Source: JAEUOS01 sp965279115 (GTDB lineage Bacteria > Pseudomonadota > Gammaproteobacteria > Burkholderiales > JAEUOS01). From it: 64,000 bases of DNA. Position 1 is the first letter of the stretch; every line of letters starts with the position of its first letter. The stretch is taken from positions 620,001-684,000 of the forward strand of contig OZ257137.1 of assembly GCA_965279115.1 (NCBI GenBank). The letters are read 5' to 3'. Shown in pieces: positions 50,843-60,747 of this stretch. The notes beneath the pieces were generated by a model. The model had not been told where the DNA came from and ran no database searches. It was given only the letters and a program-made list of their open reading frames with translations. The position numbers and the translations under genes were made by a program.

Positions 50843-51727
50843 ATGACCATTGCACGCACCGACGACGGCGTCGACCTCTACTACGAATCCACCGGCAGCG
50901 GCACACCCGTGGTGTTCGTCCACGAATTCGCCGGCGACATGCGCAGCTGGGAGCCACAGGTGCGCCACTTCAGCCGGCGCTACCAGGTGATCACCTACAA
51001 CGCCCGCGGCTACCCGCCATCGGCCGTGCCACCCGAGGCATCGTCATACTCGCAAATGCGCGCAGTGGCCGATATCCTCGCGGTGATGGACCACGCCGGC
51101 ATCGCCCGTGCCCATATCGTCGGGCTTTCGATGGGGGGGTTCGCCACCCTGCACTTCGGGCTGCACCACCCGGACCGCGCCCTTTCGCTGTGCGTGGCCG
51201 GTTGCGGCTACGGCGCGGAACTGGCGCAACGCGACCGCTTCCGCGAGGAGGCGGAGGCCTGCGCGGCCATGCTGCTCAATGAGGGCATGGCCGTGTTTGG
51301 CGAGGAATACGCGATGGGCCCGACCCGCCTGCCCTTCCTGCGTTCCGACCCGCGCGGCTTTGCCGAGTTCAGGCAGCAACTGATCGGGCACTCCGCGCTC
51401 GGCTCGGCCAATACGCAGCTGGGCGTGCAGCGCGAGCGGCCTTCGCTCTACAACATGACCGAGTCGCTCGCGAAGCTGACCGTGCCGACGCTCATCGTCA
51501 ATGGCGACGAGGACTGGCCCTGCCTCAAGCCCGGCATCCTGCTCAAGGAAACCATTCCGTCGGCGGCGCTGGCGGTCATTCCGAATTGCGGGCACACCAT
51601 GAATCTGGAGGCGGCCGACCAGTTCAACCGCATTGTCGATGACTTCCTCACCCATGCGACCAGCGGCCGCTGGCCGATGCGCGACCCGCGCGCGATGGTG
51701 GCTTCGATCACCGGCGTGAAGCCCTGA
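50843..51727 (+). CDS. Alpha/beta-fold hydrolase
   Basis: 294 residues. Oxyanion region VFVHEFAGDMRSW, nucleophile elbow GLSMGG (Ser), acid in NGDEDWPCLK, and histidine in NCGHTMNLE. Cytoplasmic, ATG 50843 after AGGA. Possible esterase, lactonase or C-C hydrolase acting with the neighbouring uptake genes; the substrate is unknown. 35 bp before the NMT1-like gene. Confidence 0.87.
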   Translation: MTIARTDDGVDLYYESTGSGTPVVFVHEFAGDMRSWEPQVRHFSRRYQVITYNARGYPPSAVPPEASSYSQMRAVADILAVMDHAGIARAHIVGLSMGGFATLHFGLHHPDRALSLCVAGCGYGAELAQRDRFREEAEACAAMLLNEGMAVFGEEYAMGPTRLPFLRSDPRGFAEFRQQLIGHSALGSANTQLGVQRERPSLYNMTESLAKLTVPTLIVNGDEDWPCLKPGILLKETIPSAALAVIPNCGHTMNLEAADQFNRIVDDFLTHATSGRWPMRDPRAMVASITGVKP

Positions 51728-51762
51728 TCGATGCAACACGAGTCCGCAAACCGAAGCGCGGC

Positions 51763-52695
51763 ATGAGAATCACCCTGGCGGAGAATTTCCGCGCAGTCTT
51801 CTATGCGCCCTACTACGCCCTGAAAAGCCTTGGCCTGGCCGAACGCGAAGGACTGGATGTCGCATGGCTGCCGCCGGGGTCACCGGGCGGCGCCATCGAC
51901 GATGTGAAGCGCGGCACGGTCGACCTCACCTGGGGCGGCCCCATGCGGGTCATGCGCGACCACGACACCACGCCGGCGGATGGTGCGTCGCTGCTGTGCT
52001 TTGGCGAGGTCGTCGCGCGGGACCCGTTTTGCCTGGTGGGCCGGCCCGATCCTGCGCAGTTCCGGCTTGCCGATCTGGCGCATCTTCGATTGGGCCTGGT
52101 GTCCGAGGTGCCCACCCCGTGGCAATGCCTGCAGGCGGACCTGCGGGCCGCCGATTGCGACATCAATGCGATTCCGGTCACGTGGGGCCTGACCATGGAG
52201 GCGCAACTCCAGGCCCTGAAGGACGGCACGCTGGATGTGGCGCAACTCTTCGAGCCCTTCGTCAGCCAAAGCATCACCGAGCGGGCGGGCGCACTTCTCT
52301 ACACTGCCGCGCGACGCGGCCCGACCGTCTACACCACCTTCATTTGCTCGCGCGCCGGAATGGCTGCCAGGGGCGCGGCGTTCGCCGCCCTGGATCGCGC
52401 GCTGCAGCATCTGCTTGACTGGATGGATTCCGAGGGGCCGGGCGAACTTGCGCGCGTCACGGCCGCGTACTTCCCGGACATTCCGGCCGACCAGTTCCGC
52501 GCATCCGTCGAGCGCTATTGCGCCGAAGGCGTATGGGCGCGCAAGACCGAGGTCTCGCGCGCAGGCTTCGACCGGCTCGCGGCCAGCCTCCTGTCCGGCG
52601 GCTTCATCGCTTCGCCCATGAGCTATGACGCATGCGTGCATCGCTTCGAACCGACTTCACCCCGCACTCCCGGAGACCCGAATGAAACCGATTGA
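51763..52695 (+). CDS. NMT1/THI5-like solute-binding protein without signal peptide
   Basis: 310 residues: MRITLAENFRAVFYAPYYALKSLGLAEREGLDVAWLPPGSPGGAIDDVKRG is the NMT1/SsuA-like ligand-binding start (nitrate/sulfonate/thiamine-precursor family). No signal peptide or lipobox is visible, and no ABC permease lies nearby, so a cytoplasmic binding or enzymatic role (as for THI5-like proteins) is possible. Overlaps the next gene by 14 bp. Confidence 0.78.
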   Translation: MRITLAENFRAVFYAPYYALKSLGLAEREGLDVAWLPPGSPGGAIDDVKRGTVDLTWGGPMRVMRDHDTTPADGASLLCFGEVVARDPFCLVGRPDPAQFRLADLAHLRLGLVSEVPTPWQCLQADLRAADCDINAIPVTWGLTMEAQLQALKDGTLDVAQLFEPFVSQSITERAGALLYTAARRGPTVYTTFICSRAGMAARGAAFAALDRALQHLLDWMDSEGPGELARVTAAYFPDIPADQFRASVERYCAEGVWARKTEVSRAGFDRLAASLLSGGFIASPMSYDACVHRFEPTSPRTPGDPNETD

Positions 52696-53701
52696 GACCG
52701 GCATCGCGCTGCGATCCGCCATGCGCGTGTTCACAGGCTTCACCAGGACCGCCGCCGTGCTGTTGTTGGCGGGCATGGCTGCAACGGCGGTATCGGCAGC
52801 CGACTATCCCAATCGCCCGGTCCAGATGGTCATCCCGTTCCCCGCCGGAGGACCGGCCGACATCGTCGGCAGGCTCTACGGGCAGCACCTCGCGGCGATC
52901 CTCGGCCAGCCGGTCGCGATCATCAATCGCGATGGCGCGGCCGGCACCATCGGCACCGATGCCGTCGCCCGGGCCGTGCCGGACGGCCACACCATCGTGT
53001 TCGGCACCACCAGCACCATGGCCATCAACCAGGTGATCCTGAAGAACATCCCCTACGATTTTTCGCGCGACTTCGCGCTCGTCGGCCTGATCGCCAATGC
53101 GCCGCACATCCTCGCGGTGCGCGACGGCCTGCCGGTGAAGACGGCAGCCGAACTGATCGCCCTGGCAAAGCGCAACCCAGGCAAGTACACCTTCGCCTCG
53201 GCCGGCACCGGCACCATCGTGCAGATGGGCGGCGAGTTGTTCAAGCACGAGGCCGGCATCGACATCCTGCATGTGCCCTACAAGGGCGGCGCGCCGGCCA
53301 CCCTGGCCCTGCTGTCGGGCGACGTGGACATGACGGTCAACGACCTCACCACCCTCAAGGCAAATTTCGCCAACGGCAAGCTGCGGCCGCTCGGCGTGGC
53401 CCACGGCGCGCGCCTGAAGCTGCTGCCGGAGGTGCCGACCTTCGCCGAGATCGGCATCCCGAGCATCGTCTCTTCCACCTGGTGGGGCATTGCCGTACCG
53501 GTGAAGACGCCCGCCGACGCCCAGGCCCGGTTGCGCGCGGCCAATGCGCGCATCGTGTCCGAGCCGGACTATGTGGCGCGGCTGGCCACCATGGCCATCG
53601 AGCCTCTGTCGCTGACGCCCGAGCAGAGCGTTGCGTTCATCGCCGCCGAGGTGCGCAAATGGCGGACTGTGGCCAACGCGGCCAACATCCGCATGGACTG
53701 A
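52682..53701 (+). CDS. Bug/TctC-family periplasmic binding protein (1)
   Basis: 339 residues. Signal peptide with FTGFTRTAAVLLLAGMAATAVSA, then DYPNRPVQMVIPFPAGGPADIVGRL, the TctC signature. Binds small carboxylates or aromatics; no TctA/TctB membrane genes nearby, which is usual for the expanded Bug family of Burkholderiales. Start chosen to include the signal; it overlaps the NMT1-like gene, suggesting co-transcription. Confidence 0.9.
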   Translation: MKPIETGIALRSAMRVFTGFTRTAAVLLLAGMAATAVSAADYPNRPVQMVIPFPAGGPADIVGRLYGQHLAAILGQPVAIINRDGAAGTIGTDAVARAVPDGHTIVFGTTSTMAINQVILKNIPYDFSRDFALVGLIANAPHILAVRDGLPVKTAAELIALAKRNPGKYTFASAGTGTIVQMGGELFKHEAGIDILHVPYKGGAPATLALLSGDVDMTVNDLTTLKANFANGKLRPLGVAHGARLKLLPEVPTFAEIGIPSIVSSTWWGIAVPVKTPADAQARLRAANARIVSEPDYVARLATMAIEPLSLTPEQSVAFIAAEVRKWRTVANAANIRMD

Positions 53702-53745
53702 GGTTTTCACCCCTCGTCAACCTTTCGCCACCCGGAGACATCGAC

Positions 53746-54732
53746 ATGGCTGTTCTCATCACCGGCGGCGCCGGCTTTGTCGGACTCAACGTCGCCGGCG
53801 CCCTGGCCGACCGCGGAGACGCCGTGGTGCTGTTCGGCCCTGTGCCCCCGCCGGCTGCGCCACTGGCCTGGCTGCGAGCCAAGCACGGCAACGTGGAGGT
53901 GGTCACGGGCGACGTGACCCGCCCTGACAGCCTCGACGCCGTCATTGAAAATCACAAGATCGAGCGTGTCATCCACGGCGCGGCCATCACCGCGGACATC
54001 CACCGGGAAAAGCGCGCCGCGCGCGACATCTTCACCGTCAACGTGTTGGGCACCATCGAAATGCTCGAGGCCGCGCTCAGGCACAAGCTGCGCCGCGTCG
54101 TGCAACTGGGCACCGGCTCGATCTTCGGCGCCGCCGGCCGCGCCAGCCCGGTGCTGGACGAGCAGACCAGCACTGTCGTCCCGGAAACGATGTACGGCAT
54201 CAGCAAATACGCGGCCGAGCGTACCGGGCTACGCTACCGCAACACGCGCAACCTGAACCTCACGGTGGTGCGCCTGGGCACCGTGTTTGGGCCCTGGGAG
54301 TACGACACCGGCGCGCGCGACACGCTGAGCGTGCCGCTGCAGTTGCTGGGCGTGGCCGAACGCGGCGAAGCAGCGGTGGTCAACGTGTCATCGGGTGGTG
54401 ACTGGGTATATGTGACCGACGTCGCGCGCGGGTTGACCGCCATGCTCGACCTGCCCGCCTCACCCGACCCGGTTTACCACCTGTCGGCGGGTATGGTGTG
54501 GTCGGTAGAAGACTGGTGTGAACGCCTGCAAGGGCGCTTTCCGAAGTTCAGCTATCGCCTGACCGACCGCGCCGATGAATGCACGGTCGGCCGCAACAAT
54601 GCGGCGCCGCGCTCGCCGATGCTGATCGAACGGATGCGGCGCGATACGGGCTACAGCCCCGACTACTTGCCGGAGCGGGCCCTGGAGGATTATCTGGAGT
54701 GGCGTGGCAAGCATCCGCCAGCCCAAGGCTAG
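53746..54732 (+). CDS. NAD-dependent epimerase/dehydratase (extended SDR)
   Basis: 328 residues; TGGAGFVGLNVAGAL binds NAD(P), and YGISKYAAE gives the YxxxK. GSIFG supplies the catalytic Ser/Thr strand. Context (solute-binding and hydrolase genes) suggests a catabolic carbonyl or sugar substrate, not envelope sugar synthesis. 44 bp after the Bug gene on the same strand. Confidence 0.85.
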   Translation: MAVLITGGAGFVGLNVAGALADRGDAVVLFGPVPPPAAPLAWLRAKHGNVEVVTGDVTRPDSLDAVIENHKIERVIHGAAITADIHREKRAARDIFTVNVLGTIEMLEAALRHKLRRVVQLGTGSIFGAAGRASPVLDEQTSTVVPETMYGISKYAAERTGLRYRNTRNLNLTVVRLGTVFGPWEYDTGARDTLSVPLQLLGVAERGEAAVVNVSSGGDWVYVTDVARGLTAMLDLPASPDPVYHLSAGMVWSVEDWCERLQGRFPKFSYRLTDRADECTVGRNNAAPRSPMLIERMRRDTGYSPDYLPERALEDYLEWRGKHPPAQG

Positions 54733-54879
54733 GCGCGCGAACGGCGTGCCGCGCAGGGCCTGGATCGGGCAGCGAAGCTCGCACGACAACGGTGGTCGGG
54801 TCGCTGGTGCGCGGCGGGGCGATAAGCTGCGACTGCCACGCCCATGACGGCGGCCAGGCGGTGCGGGCTGGTTATGCAG

Positions 54880-55860
54880 TCATTCCGCCGTGGCACCCGA
54901 TTCGCGGATCACCTTCGCCCATTTTTCGACTTCCCCCTTCATGAAGTCGGCGAACTGCGCGGCGCTTTGCGGGCGCGGCTGCAAACCCATGGTGGCCAGC
55001 CGCGCCTGCAGGTCCGGCTGTCCGAGCGCCTTGTTGACCTCCTGGTTCAGGCGCCTGACGATCTCGGGCGGCAGGTTGCCCGGACCTATCAGCCCATACC
55101 AGGTAGGCACGGAAAATCCCGCCAGCCCGGACTCGATCATGGTGGGTATCTCCGGCGCCACCGGCGATCGGGTCTCGGTGGTAACCGCCAGTGCGCGCAG
55201 GCGCCCGGCCTTCACCAGCGGCAGGCCACTGGTGAAGGCATCGAAGATGTAGGACACATGGCCGGCCATCACATCGGCCTCCGCCGGCGCCGCGCCCTTG
55301 TAGGGCACATGGGTGATGTCGATGCCCGCCAGCCGTTTCATCCACTCGCCGGCCAGGTGGTTGCCGCTGCCGGTGCCGGCAGAACCGTAGCTGAGCTTGC
55401 CCGGATTGGCCTTGACCCAGGCGATCAACTCACGCACGTTGGTTGCGGGCACTGAAGGGTGCGCTACCAGCAACAGGGGCGAATCACCAACATAGGCGAT
55501 CGGCGTGAGGTCGCGCATGGTATCGTAAGGCAGGGCTTTCACCAGGCTGGCCTGGATCGGAATCGTGCTCGCCCCGACCAGCAGGGTGTAGCCGTCCGGC
55601 GCCGCCTTGGCCACCCGGTCTGTTCCGATCATCCCGGTGGCGCCGGCGACGTTCTCGACGATGAAGGTCTGGCCCATCGACTGGGCAAGCTTGTCGCCCA
55701 ACGCGCGCGCGAGCGTATCGATCGGGCCGCCGGCGGGAAACCCGGCGACGATGCGTACCGTCCTGGCGGGATAGGTGCCCGCGGCCTGGGCCCCGACATC
55801 GCGGAACGGCGTCAATGCGATGGCGGCACATGCCAGCACGAAAATCGCGGTCCTGTGCAT
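54880..55860 (-). CDS. Bug/TctC-family periplasmic binding protein (2)
   Basis: 326 residues: signal peptide (FVLACAAIALTPFRDVGAQA), then TYPARTVRIVAGFPAGGPIDTLARAL. Orphan receptor, on the minus strand with the YHS-domain lipoprotein 23 bp ahead. Ligand unknown. The 147 bp between it and the epimerase gene hold nothing recognisable. Confidence 0.9.
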   Translation of the reverse strand: MHRTAIFVLACAAIALTPFRDVGAQAAGTYPARTVRIVAGFPAGGPIDTLARALGDKLAQSMGQTFIVENVAGATGMIGTDRVAKAAPDGYTLLVGASTIPIQASLVKALPYDTMRDLTPIAYVGDSPLLLVAHPSVPATNVRELIAWVKANPGKLSYGSAGTGSGNHLAGEWMKRLAGIDITHVPYKGAAPAEADVMAGHVSYIFDAFTSGLPLVKAGRLRALAVTTETRSPVAPEIPTMIESGLAGFSVPTWYGLIGPGNLPPEIVRRLNQEVNKALGQPDLQARLATMGLQPRPQSAAQFADFMKGEVEKWAKVIRESGATAE

Positions 55861-55883
55861 AGCTTTTCCTCCTTGTCCCGCGA

Positions 55884-56480
55884 TCAGGACTTGCCGCCGC
55901 CGGTGCGACGGACCTCATCGGCCAGTTCCTCGCCGGTCTTGTAATGGGGCACGCGGTTGAAGACGTAGCGCTTGATGCGCTGGATAAAGGCGTTGGAACC
56001 CTTGACCTCCTCGTTCCAGTATTTGTCCGCCAGAGCGATGTTGCGCGGCAAGTCCACGTAAAAGCCATCACGCGAGCCCTTGCCGCCGAAGGTGTAGAGC
56101 TTGCCGTTGATGATGCGCCATGAATCGGCGTCGCCTCCCCAAGGTATGCCGTAGACGATGCCGTTAGCGCAATAGCCGTTGTATTGCGGGATGTATTTCG
56201 CCGGTTCCTTGTCGAATAGCGCCTTGTGTTCGGCCGTGGCGAAGCGGAAGGTGAAGCCGTCGATCACGGACTTGATGGCGGGGTCGCCCGCGCGGTGGCG
56301 GCCTTCGGTGAAATACGCGACCACATCATGGCCGAACAACATCAGGTGCGCATCGTCGGCGTCGGCCACGGCGTTGAGCGGCCGGATCGAGCCGTTCGGG
56401 CTTTGCGTGATCAGAGGCGCGCAGGCGGAAAGCACGCCGGCCAGTCCAAGCGCGATGAGAGACTTGATCAGGGTGTGCAT
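55884..56480 (-). CDS. YHS domain lipoprotein
   Basis: 198 residues; lipobox ALGLAGVLSAC with Cys20. YHS-like core VAYFTEGRHRAGDPAIKSVIDGFTFRFATAEHKALFDKEPAKYIPQYNGYCANG, a domain often tied to metal or heme-linked proteins. The tail (YWNEEVKGSNAFIQRIKRYVFNRVP) is unassigned. Upstream of Bug (2) on the same strand, so perhaps one transcript. Confidence 0.84.
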   Translation of the reverse strand: MHTLIKSLIALGLAGVLSACAPLITQSPNGSIRPLNAVADADDAHLMLFGHDVVAYFTEGRHRAGDPAIKSVIDGFTFRFATAEHKALFDKEPAKYIPQYNGYCANGIVYGIPWGGDADSWRIINGKLYTFGGKGSRDGFYVDLPRNIALADKYWNEEVKGSNAFIQRIKRYVFNRVPHYKTGEELADEVRRTGGGKS

Positions 56481-56564
56481 ATGGGCTCCAAATGCGGGCC
56501 AGCCGATCCGCGCGGCGGAGTACCGTGGGGCTGGCGCGCCAATCTTACCCTCCGGTCCGCACCG

Positions 56565-57413
56565 CTAGCGCAGCCCGACCTTGCAGGTTTCCATCCCCGT
56601 GACCAGCGCGGTGAACGCGTCACGCTTTTCGCGTGCGTCGTTGTGGAATTTCTTCCAGTCCCCGGTCCGGGAATCGAAGTACACGGTACTGCCGTCGAAG
56701 TCGGCGGATCCGCCGAGAAGTTCCAGCACGAAACGCCCCTCGGCATGATGCAGGTCCGCCGGCCTGCGAGGTGCATCCGACGCCTCGAGATAGGCAAGCA
56801 GGGCCGGACTCACGCTGAAGGCCGCACCCGGCGCGCAAAGCGCCCGGGCGCCGGCCCGAACCTGCGCGATCAGCGGCGCCATGGCCTGCTCGAAACGCGC
56901 CATGCTGACCCGGTCGAGCGTATCGAGCGGCACGGACAACAAGCCGATGGGCAACGCGACAACGCGCACAAGCGCACGCCTCCACCCTGCCAGGCGGCGG
57001 GCGCGGAACTGCATGTGCGCAAGGTCAAGGATGCGAAACACCACGCCGGGCAGCGCGACAAACAATCCGTAGACCGGCCGCAGCATTTCATAGGGCCAGG
57101 CGGTCGCAAGCAGGTACCCGCTCCAGGCCGCCAAAGCGATCCATGCACACAGAAAGGCAAGGCTTCGGAGGCGTTGCCGTTTCAATTGATCAGCGTCGGT
57201 CGCCGCGACCGGGGAAGGCAGTTCGCCGCCGGCCGGAGGCACGGCAGAATCGGTGGATAAACGCGACAAGTGCTGATCCCACGGATGCAAGTAGACGGGC
57301 AGAATCGCCACTGGCAGTGCGGGCGACAATTGCCCCGCAGCCGATGCGACAAGCCAGATGATAGCGGCGGGCATCGGCAAAAGCGAACACACTCCCGCCA
57401 TCGGCCGGGCCAT
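56565..57413 (-). CDS. Hypothetical membrane protein
   Basis: 282 residues; probable helices around 15-40, 86-110 (LAFLCAWIALAAWSGYLLATAW) and 112-130 (YGLFVALPGVVFRILDL), then a cytoplasmic or periplasmic C-terminal half with VYFDSRTGDWKKFHNDAREKRDAF. No family recognised. The first 40 residues may be untranslated (Met14 is an alternative start). Confidence 0.6.
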   Translation of the reverse strand: MARPMAGVCSLLPMPAAIIWLVASAAGQLSPALPVAILPVYLHPWDQHLSRLSTDSAVPPAGGELPSPVAATDADQLKRQRLRSLAFLCAWIALAAWSGYLLATAWPYEMLRPVYGLFVALPGVVFRILDLAHMQFRARRLAGWRRALVRVVALPIGLLSVPLDTLDRVSMARFEQAMAPLIAQVRAGARALCAPGAAFSVSPALLAYLEASDAPRRPADLHHAEGRFVLELLGGSADFDGSTVYFDSRTGDWKKFHNDAREKRDAFTALVTGMETCKVGLR

Positions 57414-57500
57414 GGCGACAAAAGGATACGTCCGGCCTCGAGGACAATTTCGGCATCAGCCGCGCATAGAATGCGCTTTTCGCCAACGGAGCCAGGAAAA

Positions 57501-58364
57501 ATGACTGCCAACACCGCCTACGTGCCGCCCAAGGTCTGGGTATGGGATAAGGAAAGCGGCGGCAAGTTCGCCAATATCAACCGGCCGATATCGGGCGCAA
57601 CCCACGAGAAGGACCTGCCGGTCGGGAAACACCCCCTGCAGCTGTATTCGCTGGCCACGCCGAACGGGGTGAAGGTCACGGTGATGCTGGAGGAGCTGCT
57701 TGCCGCGGGCCACACACAGGCCGAGTACGACGCCTGGCTGATCCGCATCCATGATGGCGAACAGTTCGGCTCCGGCTTCGTCGCCGTCAATCCCAACTCC
57801 AAGATTCCCGCGCTGCTCGACCGCAGCACCGCAACGCCCACCCGGGTTTTCGAGTCGGGCGCGATCCTGATGTACCTGTCCGACAAGTTCGGCGGGGCGT
57901 TCATGCCCAAGGCGCCGGAAAAGCGCGCCGAGTGCCTTTCATGGCTTTTCTGGCAGATGGGTTCGGCGCCCTACCTGGGCGGCGGATTCGGCCATTTCTA
58001 TGCCTACGCGCCACAGAAGTTCGAATACCCCATCAACCGCTTCGCAATGGAAGTCAAGCGCCAACTTGATGTGCTGGACAAGCAACTGGCGCACAACGAA
58101 TTCGTCGCCGGTGCCGAATACACCATCGCCGACATCGCGATCTGGCCCTGGTACGGCGCGCTGGTCAAGGGCCTGGTGTACGGCGCGGCGGAGTTTCTCG
58201 CCGTGCATGAGTACAAGAACGTCATGCGCTGGACTGACGCCATCGCCCAGCGTCCGGCGGTCAGGCGTGGTCGCATGGTCAATCGCATTTCCGGCGACCC
58301 GGCGAGCCAGCTGCCGGAGCGTCATGACGCCGGCGATTTTGACAAGGTCGGCGCGGCAAAGTAA
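57501..58364 (+). CDS. Glutathione S-transferase, YghU-like
   Basis: 287 residues: N-terminal extension, thioredoxin-fold domain from about 48 (LQLYSLATPNGVKVTVMLEEL) with NPNSKIPALLD and FESGAILMYLSDKFGG, then the helical GST domain. The TPNG motif marks the Nu-class (YghU/YfcG) of disulfide-bond oxidoreductases. GCCAGGAAAA precedes ATG 57501. Next gene is a Bug receptor 21 bp on. Confidence 0.92.
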   Translation: MTANTAYVPPKVWVWDKESGGKFANINRPISGATHEKDLPVGKHPLQLYSLATPNGVKVTVMLEELLAAGHTQAEYDAWLIRIHDGEQFGSGFVAVNPNSKIPALLDRSTATPTRVFESGAILMYLSDKFGGAFMPKAPEKRAECLSWLFWQMGSAPYLGGGFGHFYAYAPQKFEYPINRFAMEVKRQLDVLDKQLAHNEFVAGAEYTIADIAIWPWYGALVKGLVYGAAEFLAVHEYKNVMRWTDAIAQRPAVRRGRMVNRISGDPASQLPERHDAGDFDKVGAAK

Positions 58365-58385
58365 CGCAAGGCAAGGGAAGACCAT

Positions 58386-59378
58386 ATGACCCGGACGTCC
58401 AAACCCCGCACGCGGTGGTCGCGACTGCTTCTCACCGCCCTGCTTGCCGCCACGGCAGCCGGCGTTACGCCGGCCCAGGACACCTATCCGTCAAGGCCGG
58501 TGCGTCTGGTTGTGCCCTACCCGCCCGGCGGCATCGGCGATTTCGTCGGCCGCCTGATCGCGCCCAGGTGGGGTGAGGCGCTCAAGCAGCAGATCGTGGT
58601 GGAAAACCGCGGCGGTGCCGGCAGCAACATCGGCATCGACTACGTGGCCAAGGCGGCGCCGGACGGCTACACCGTGCTGCTGTTCGACACCGCGATGCTG
58701 ATCAACCCCGCCCTTTACGCCAGGCTGCCCTACGAAGCGCAGCGCGACCTGGCGCCAGTGATGGTGATCGGGCGCACGCCCCTGGTACTGGCGGTGAACC
58801 CGGGCCTGCCCGCCAACAACCTGGCTGACCTGCTGGCACTGGCACGTGCCAAGCCCGGTGGTCTTTCCTATGCCTCCGCCGGCAGCGGCACGCTGGTGCA
58901 CCTGGCTGCGGAAATGCTCAAGTCCGCCGCCAACCTGGACATCGTGCATATACCGTACAAGGGCGCGGGACTGGCGGTTCTGGATGTAGTGGGCGGCCAG
59001 GTGCCGATGTTGTTTGCAGTGCCCGGCACGGCGCGCGCCCACATCGCCGCCGGCAAGTTGCGCGCCCTGGCCATCACCGGGGAGCGCCGCTTCAAGGGCC
59101 TGCCCGCCGTACCCACCTTTCTCGAAGGCGGTGTGCGCGGCATGGATGCGAGCCTGATCGTGGGCGTCATGGTTCCGGCGAAGACCCCGGCCGCCATCGT
59201 CGCCACCCTGCACGACACCCTGGCAACCGTCGCGGCGCACCCCGAGGTGGCCGGCAAGCTCGGCGACGCCGGCATGGATATCCTGTCGGCCGACCCGCGG
59301 CGCTCGGGCGCGATACTCGCCGACGAATATCCCCTGTGGGCGAAGGTGGTCAGGAGTTCGGGAGCGAAAGCCGAGTAG
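58386..59378 (+). CDS. Bug/TctC-family periplasmic binding protein (3)
   Basis: 330 residues: signal peptide with RLLLTALLAATAAGVTPAQ and DTYPSRPVRLVVPYPPGGIGDFVGRL. Probably co-transcribed with the GST and the following monooxygenase. Third orphan of its family in 7 kb. Confidence 0.9.
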   Translation: MTRTSKPRTRWSRLLLTALLAATAAGVTPAQDTYPSRPVRLVVPYPPGGIGDFVGRLIAPRWGEALKQQIVVENRGGAGSNIGIDYVAKAAPDGYTVLLFDTAMLINPALYARLPYEAQRDLAPVMVIGRTPLVLAVNPGLPANNLADLLALARAKPGGLSYASAGSGTLVHLAAEMLKSAANLDIVHIPYKGAGLAVLDVVGGQVPMLFAVPGTARAHIAAGKLRALAITGERRFKGLPAVPTFLEGGVRGMDASLIVGVMVPAKTPAAIVATLHDTLATVAAHPEVAGKLGDAGMDILSADPRRSGAILADEYPLWAKVVRSSGAKAE

Positions 59379-59423
59379 CGGTTGAATTGACCAGCCCGCA
59401 AACGGGCGCAACGGGAGGCAGTC

Positions 59424-60719
59424 ATGGATGGCGGCAACAGCAACTTCGATGTCGCCATCGTGGGAGGCGGCCTGGCGGGGGTCATCGCCCTCACCTATGC
59501 CCGCCGTGCCGGCCTCGCTGCGGTCGTGCTTGAGAAACAAGGCGGCGTGGGCGGGCTGTGGCGCGACCTGCCGGCCTGGCAGGATATCCAGATCAGCGCC
59601 GCCGACTGGACGCTCGGCGACCTGCCCTTGCAGGGCACGGCGCAACCGGAGATCCTTGCCAACATCAAGGCATGGGTTGAACGGTTCGACCTGGCCGACG
59701 GCATCCGGCTCGATACGCCGGTTCAGCGCGCCCGCGCGACCGCCTCAGGGTGGGCACTGGACACCCCGCAAGGGACCGTTAACGCGCGGCATCTGGTCGC
59801 GGCCACGGGTGGCCACAACCAGCCGTTGGTTCCGGCCATTGAACGGGTTGCAAGCACGCTGCGTGAATTCCACTCGAGCGCGCTGCGCGAGCCGGAATTG
59901 CTGCGAGGCCGCGATGTCGTGGTCGTCGGCGGTGGCGCCTCCGCCTTCGACCTGCTGGAACTGTGCTTCCAGCGCGGCGCACGCCGCGTCGTCTGGGTCT
60001 ACCGCGGCTTGCACTGGTTTTTCCCGACCAACAAGCCCAAGCACATCGCCGGCAGCGTGCGCGGATTCGCCCGGCTGCAGGCCAGCGGCATGACGGACGC
60101 GCAACAAAGCGCCGCCATTGGCGCCGACATGCGCTCGCGCTACGAGAAATTCGGCATCACCGACATCCTGCCCGCGCATGAATTCGACGTGAGGCACGAC
60201 CAGCTCATACCCGGACGCGCCGGCATGCTGGCCAACTTCGGCGCGATCGAGCGCCATTGCGGCAGTATCAAGTCCATTTCCGGGCGCATCGTCACCTTGT
60301 CGGATGGTCATGTGATCGAGGCGGACCTGTTGCTCTGGGGCACGGGCTATGGCGTTGACCTGTCGTACTTCGAATCCGCGCAGATCGCCTCGATCAAGAG
60401 TCTCGACGCCCTGGGCGCGCGCTGCTCAAGCATCTTTCGCAGCCTCGATGCCCCGAACCTGTATTTCCCCTGTATCGGCCTGGACGGCATCGGCTCCGCG
60501 CCCTGGGCGTATTCGCTGCTGTGCCGGTCGATCATGTCGCACATCCGCGGCACCGCCCAGCTTGGCAACGAAGTTCATGGCCACAAGGTCAATCACTTCG
60601 AGATCGTCAACTACCTCGCCCCGCGCGACGCCGGCAGCTATGCGCCGGACACCTGGCGCACCTTCTACCGCGACATCGCGCTCAATACGCCGGACGATCA
60701 ACCCTATCCGGTTCCCTGA
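59424..60719 (+). CDS. FAD-dependent monooxygenase/oxidoreductase (FMO-like)
   Basis: 431 residues; FAD motif GGGLAGVIALTYARRAG, second dinucleotide motif VVVGGGASAFDLLEL, with WRDLPAW early, resembling flavin-containing and Baeyer-Villiger type monooxygenases (a strict FxGxxxHxxxW motif is not obvious: the match is RVASTLREFHSSALREP). Substrate unknown. 45 bp downstream of Bug (3), preceded by GGGAGG. Confidence 0.82.
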   Translation: MDGGNSNFDVAIVGGGLAGVIALTYARRAGLAAVVLEKQGGVGGLWRDLPAWQDIQISAADWTLGDLPLQGTAQPEILANIKAWVERFDLADGIRLDTPVQRARATASGWALDTPQGTVNARHLVAATGGHNQPLVPAIERVASTLREFHSSALREPELLRGRDVVVVGGGASAFDLLELCFQRGARRVVWVYRGLHWFFPTNKPKHIAGSVRGFARLQASGMTDAQQSAAIGADMRSRYEKFGITDILPAHEFDVRHDQLIPGRAGMLANFGAIERHCGSIKSISGRIVTLSDGHVIEADLLLWGTGYGVDLSYFESAQIASIKSLDALGARCSSIFRSLDAPNLYFPCIGLDGIGSAPWAYSLLCRSIMSHIRGTAQLGNEVHGHKVNHFEIVNYLAPRDAGSYAPDTWRTFYRDIALNTPDDQPYPVP

Positions 60720-60747
60720 TGGGGCGCGGCGATTATCGCCGCCCGAA

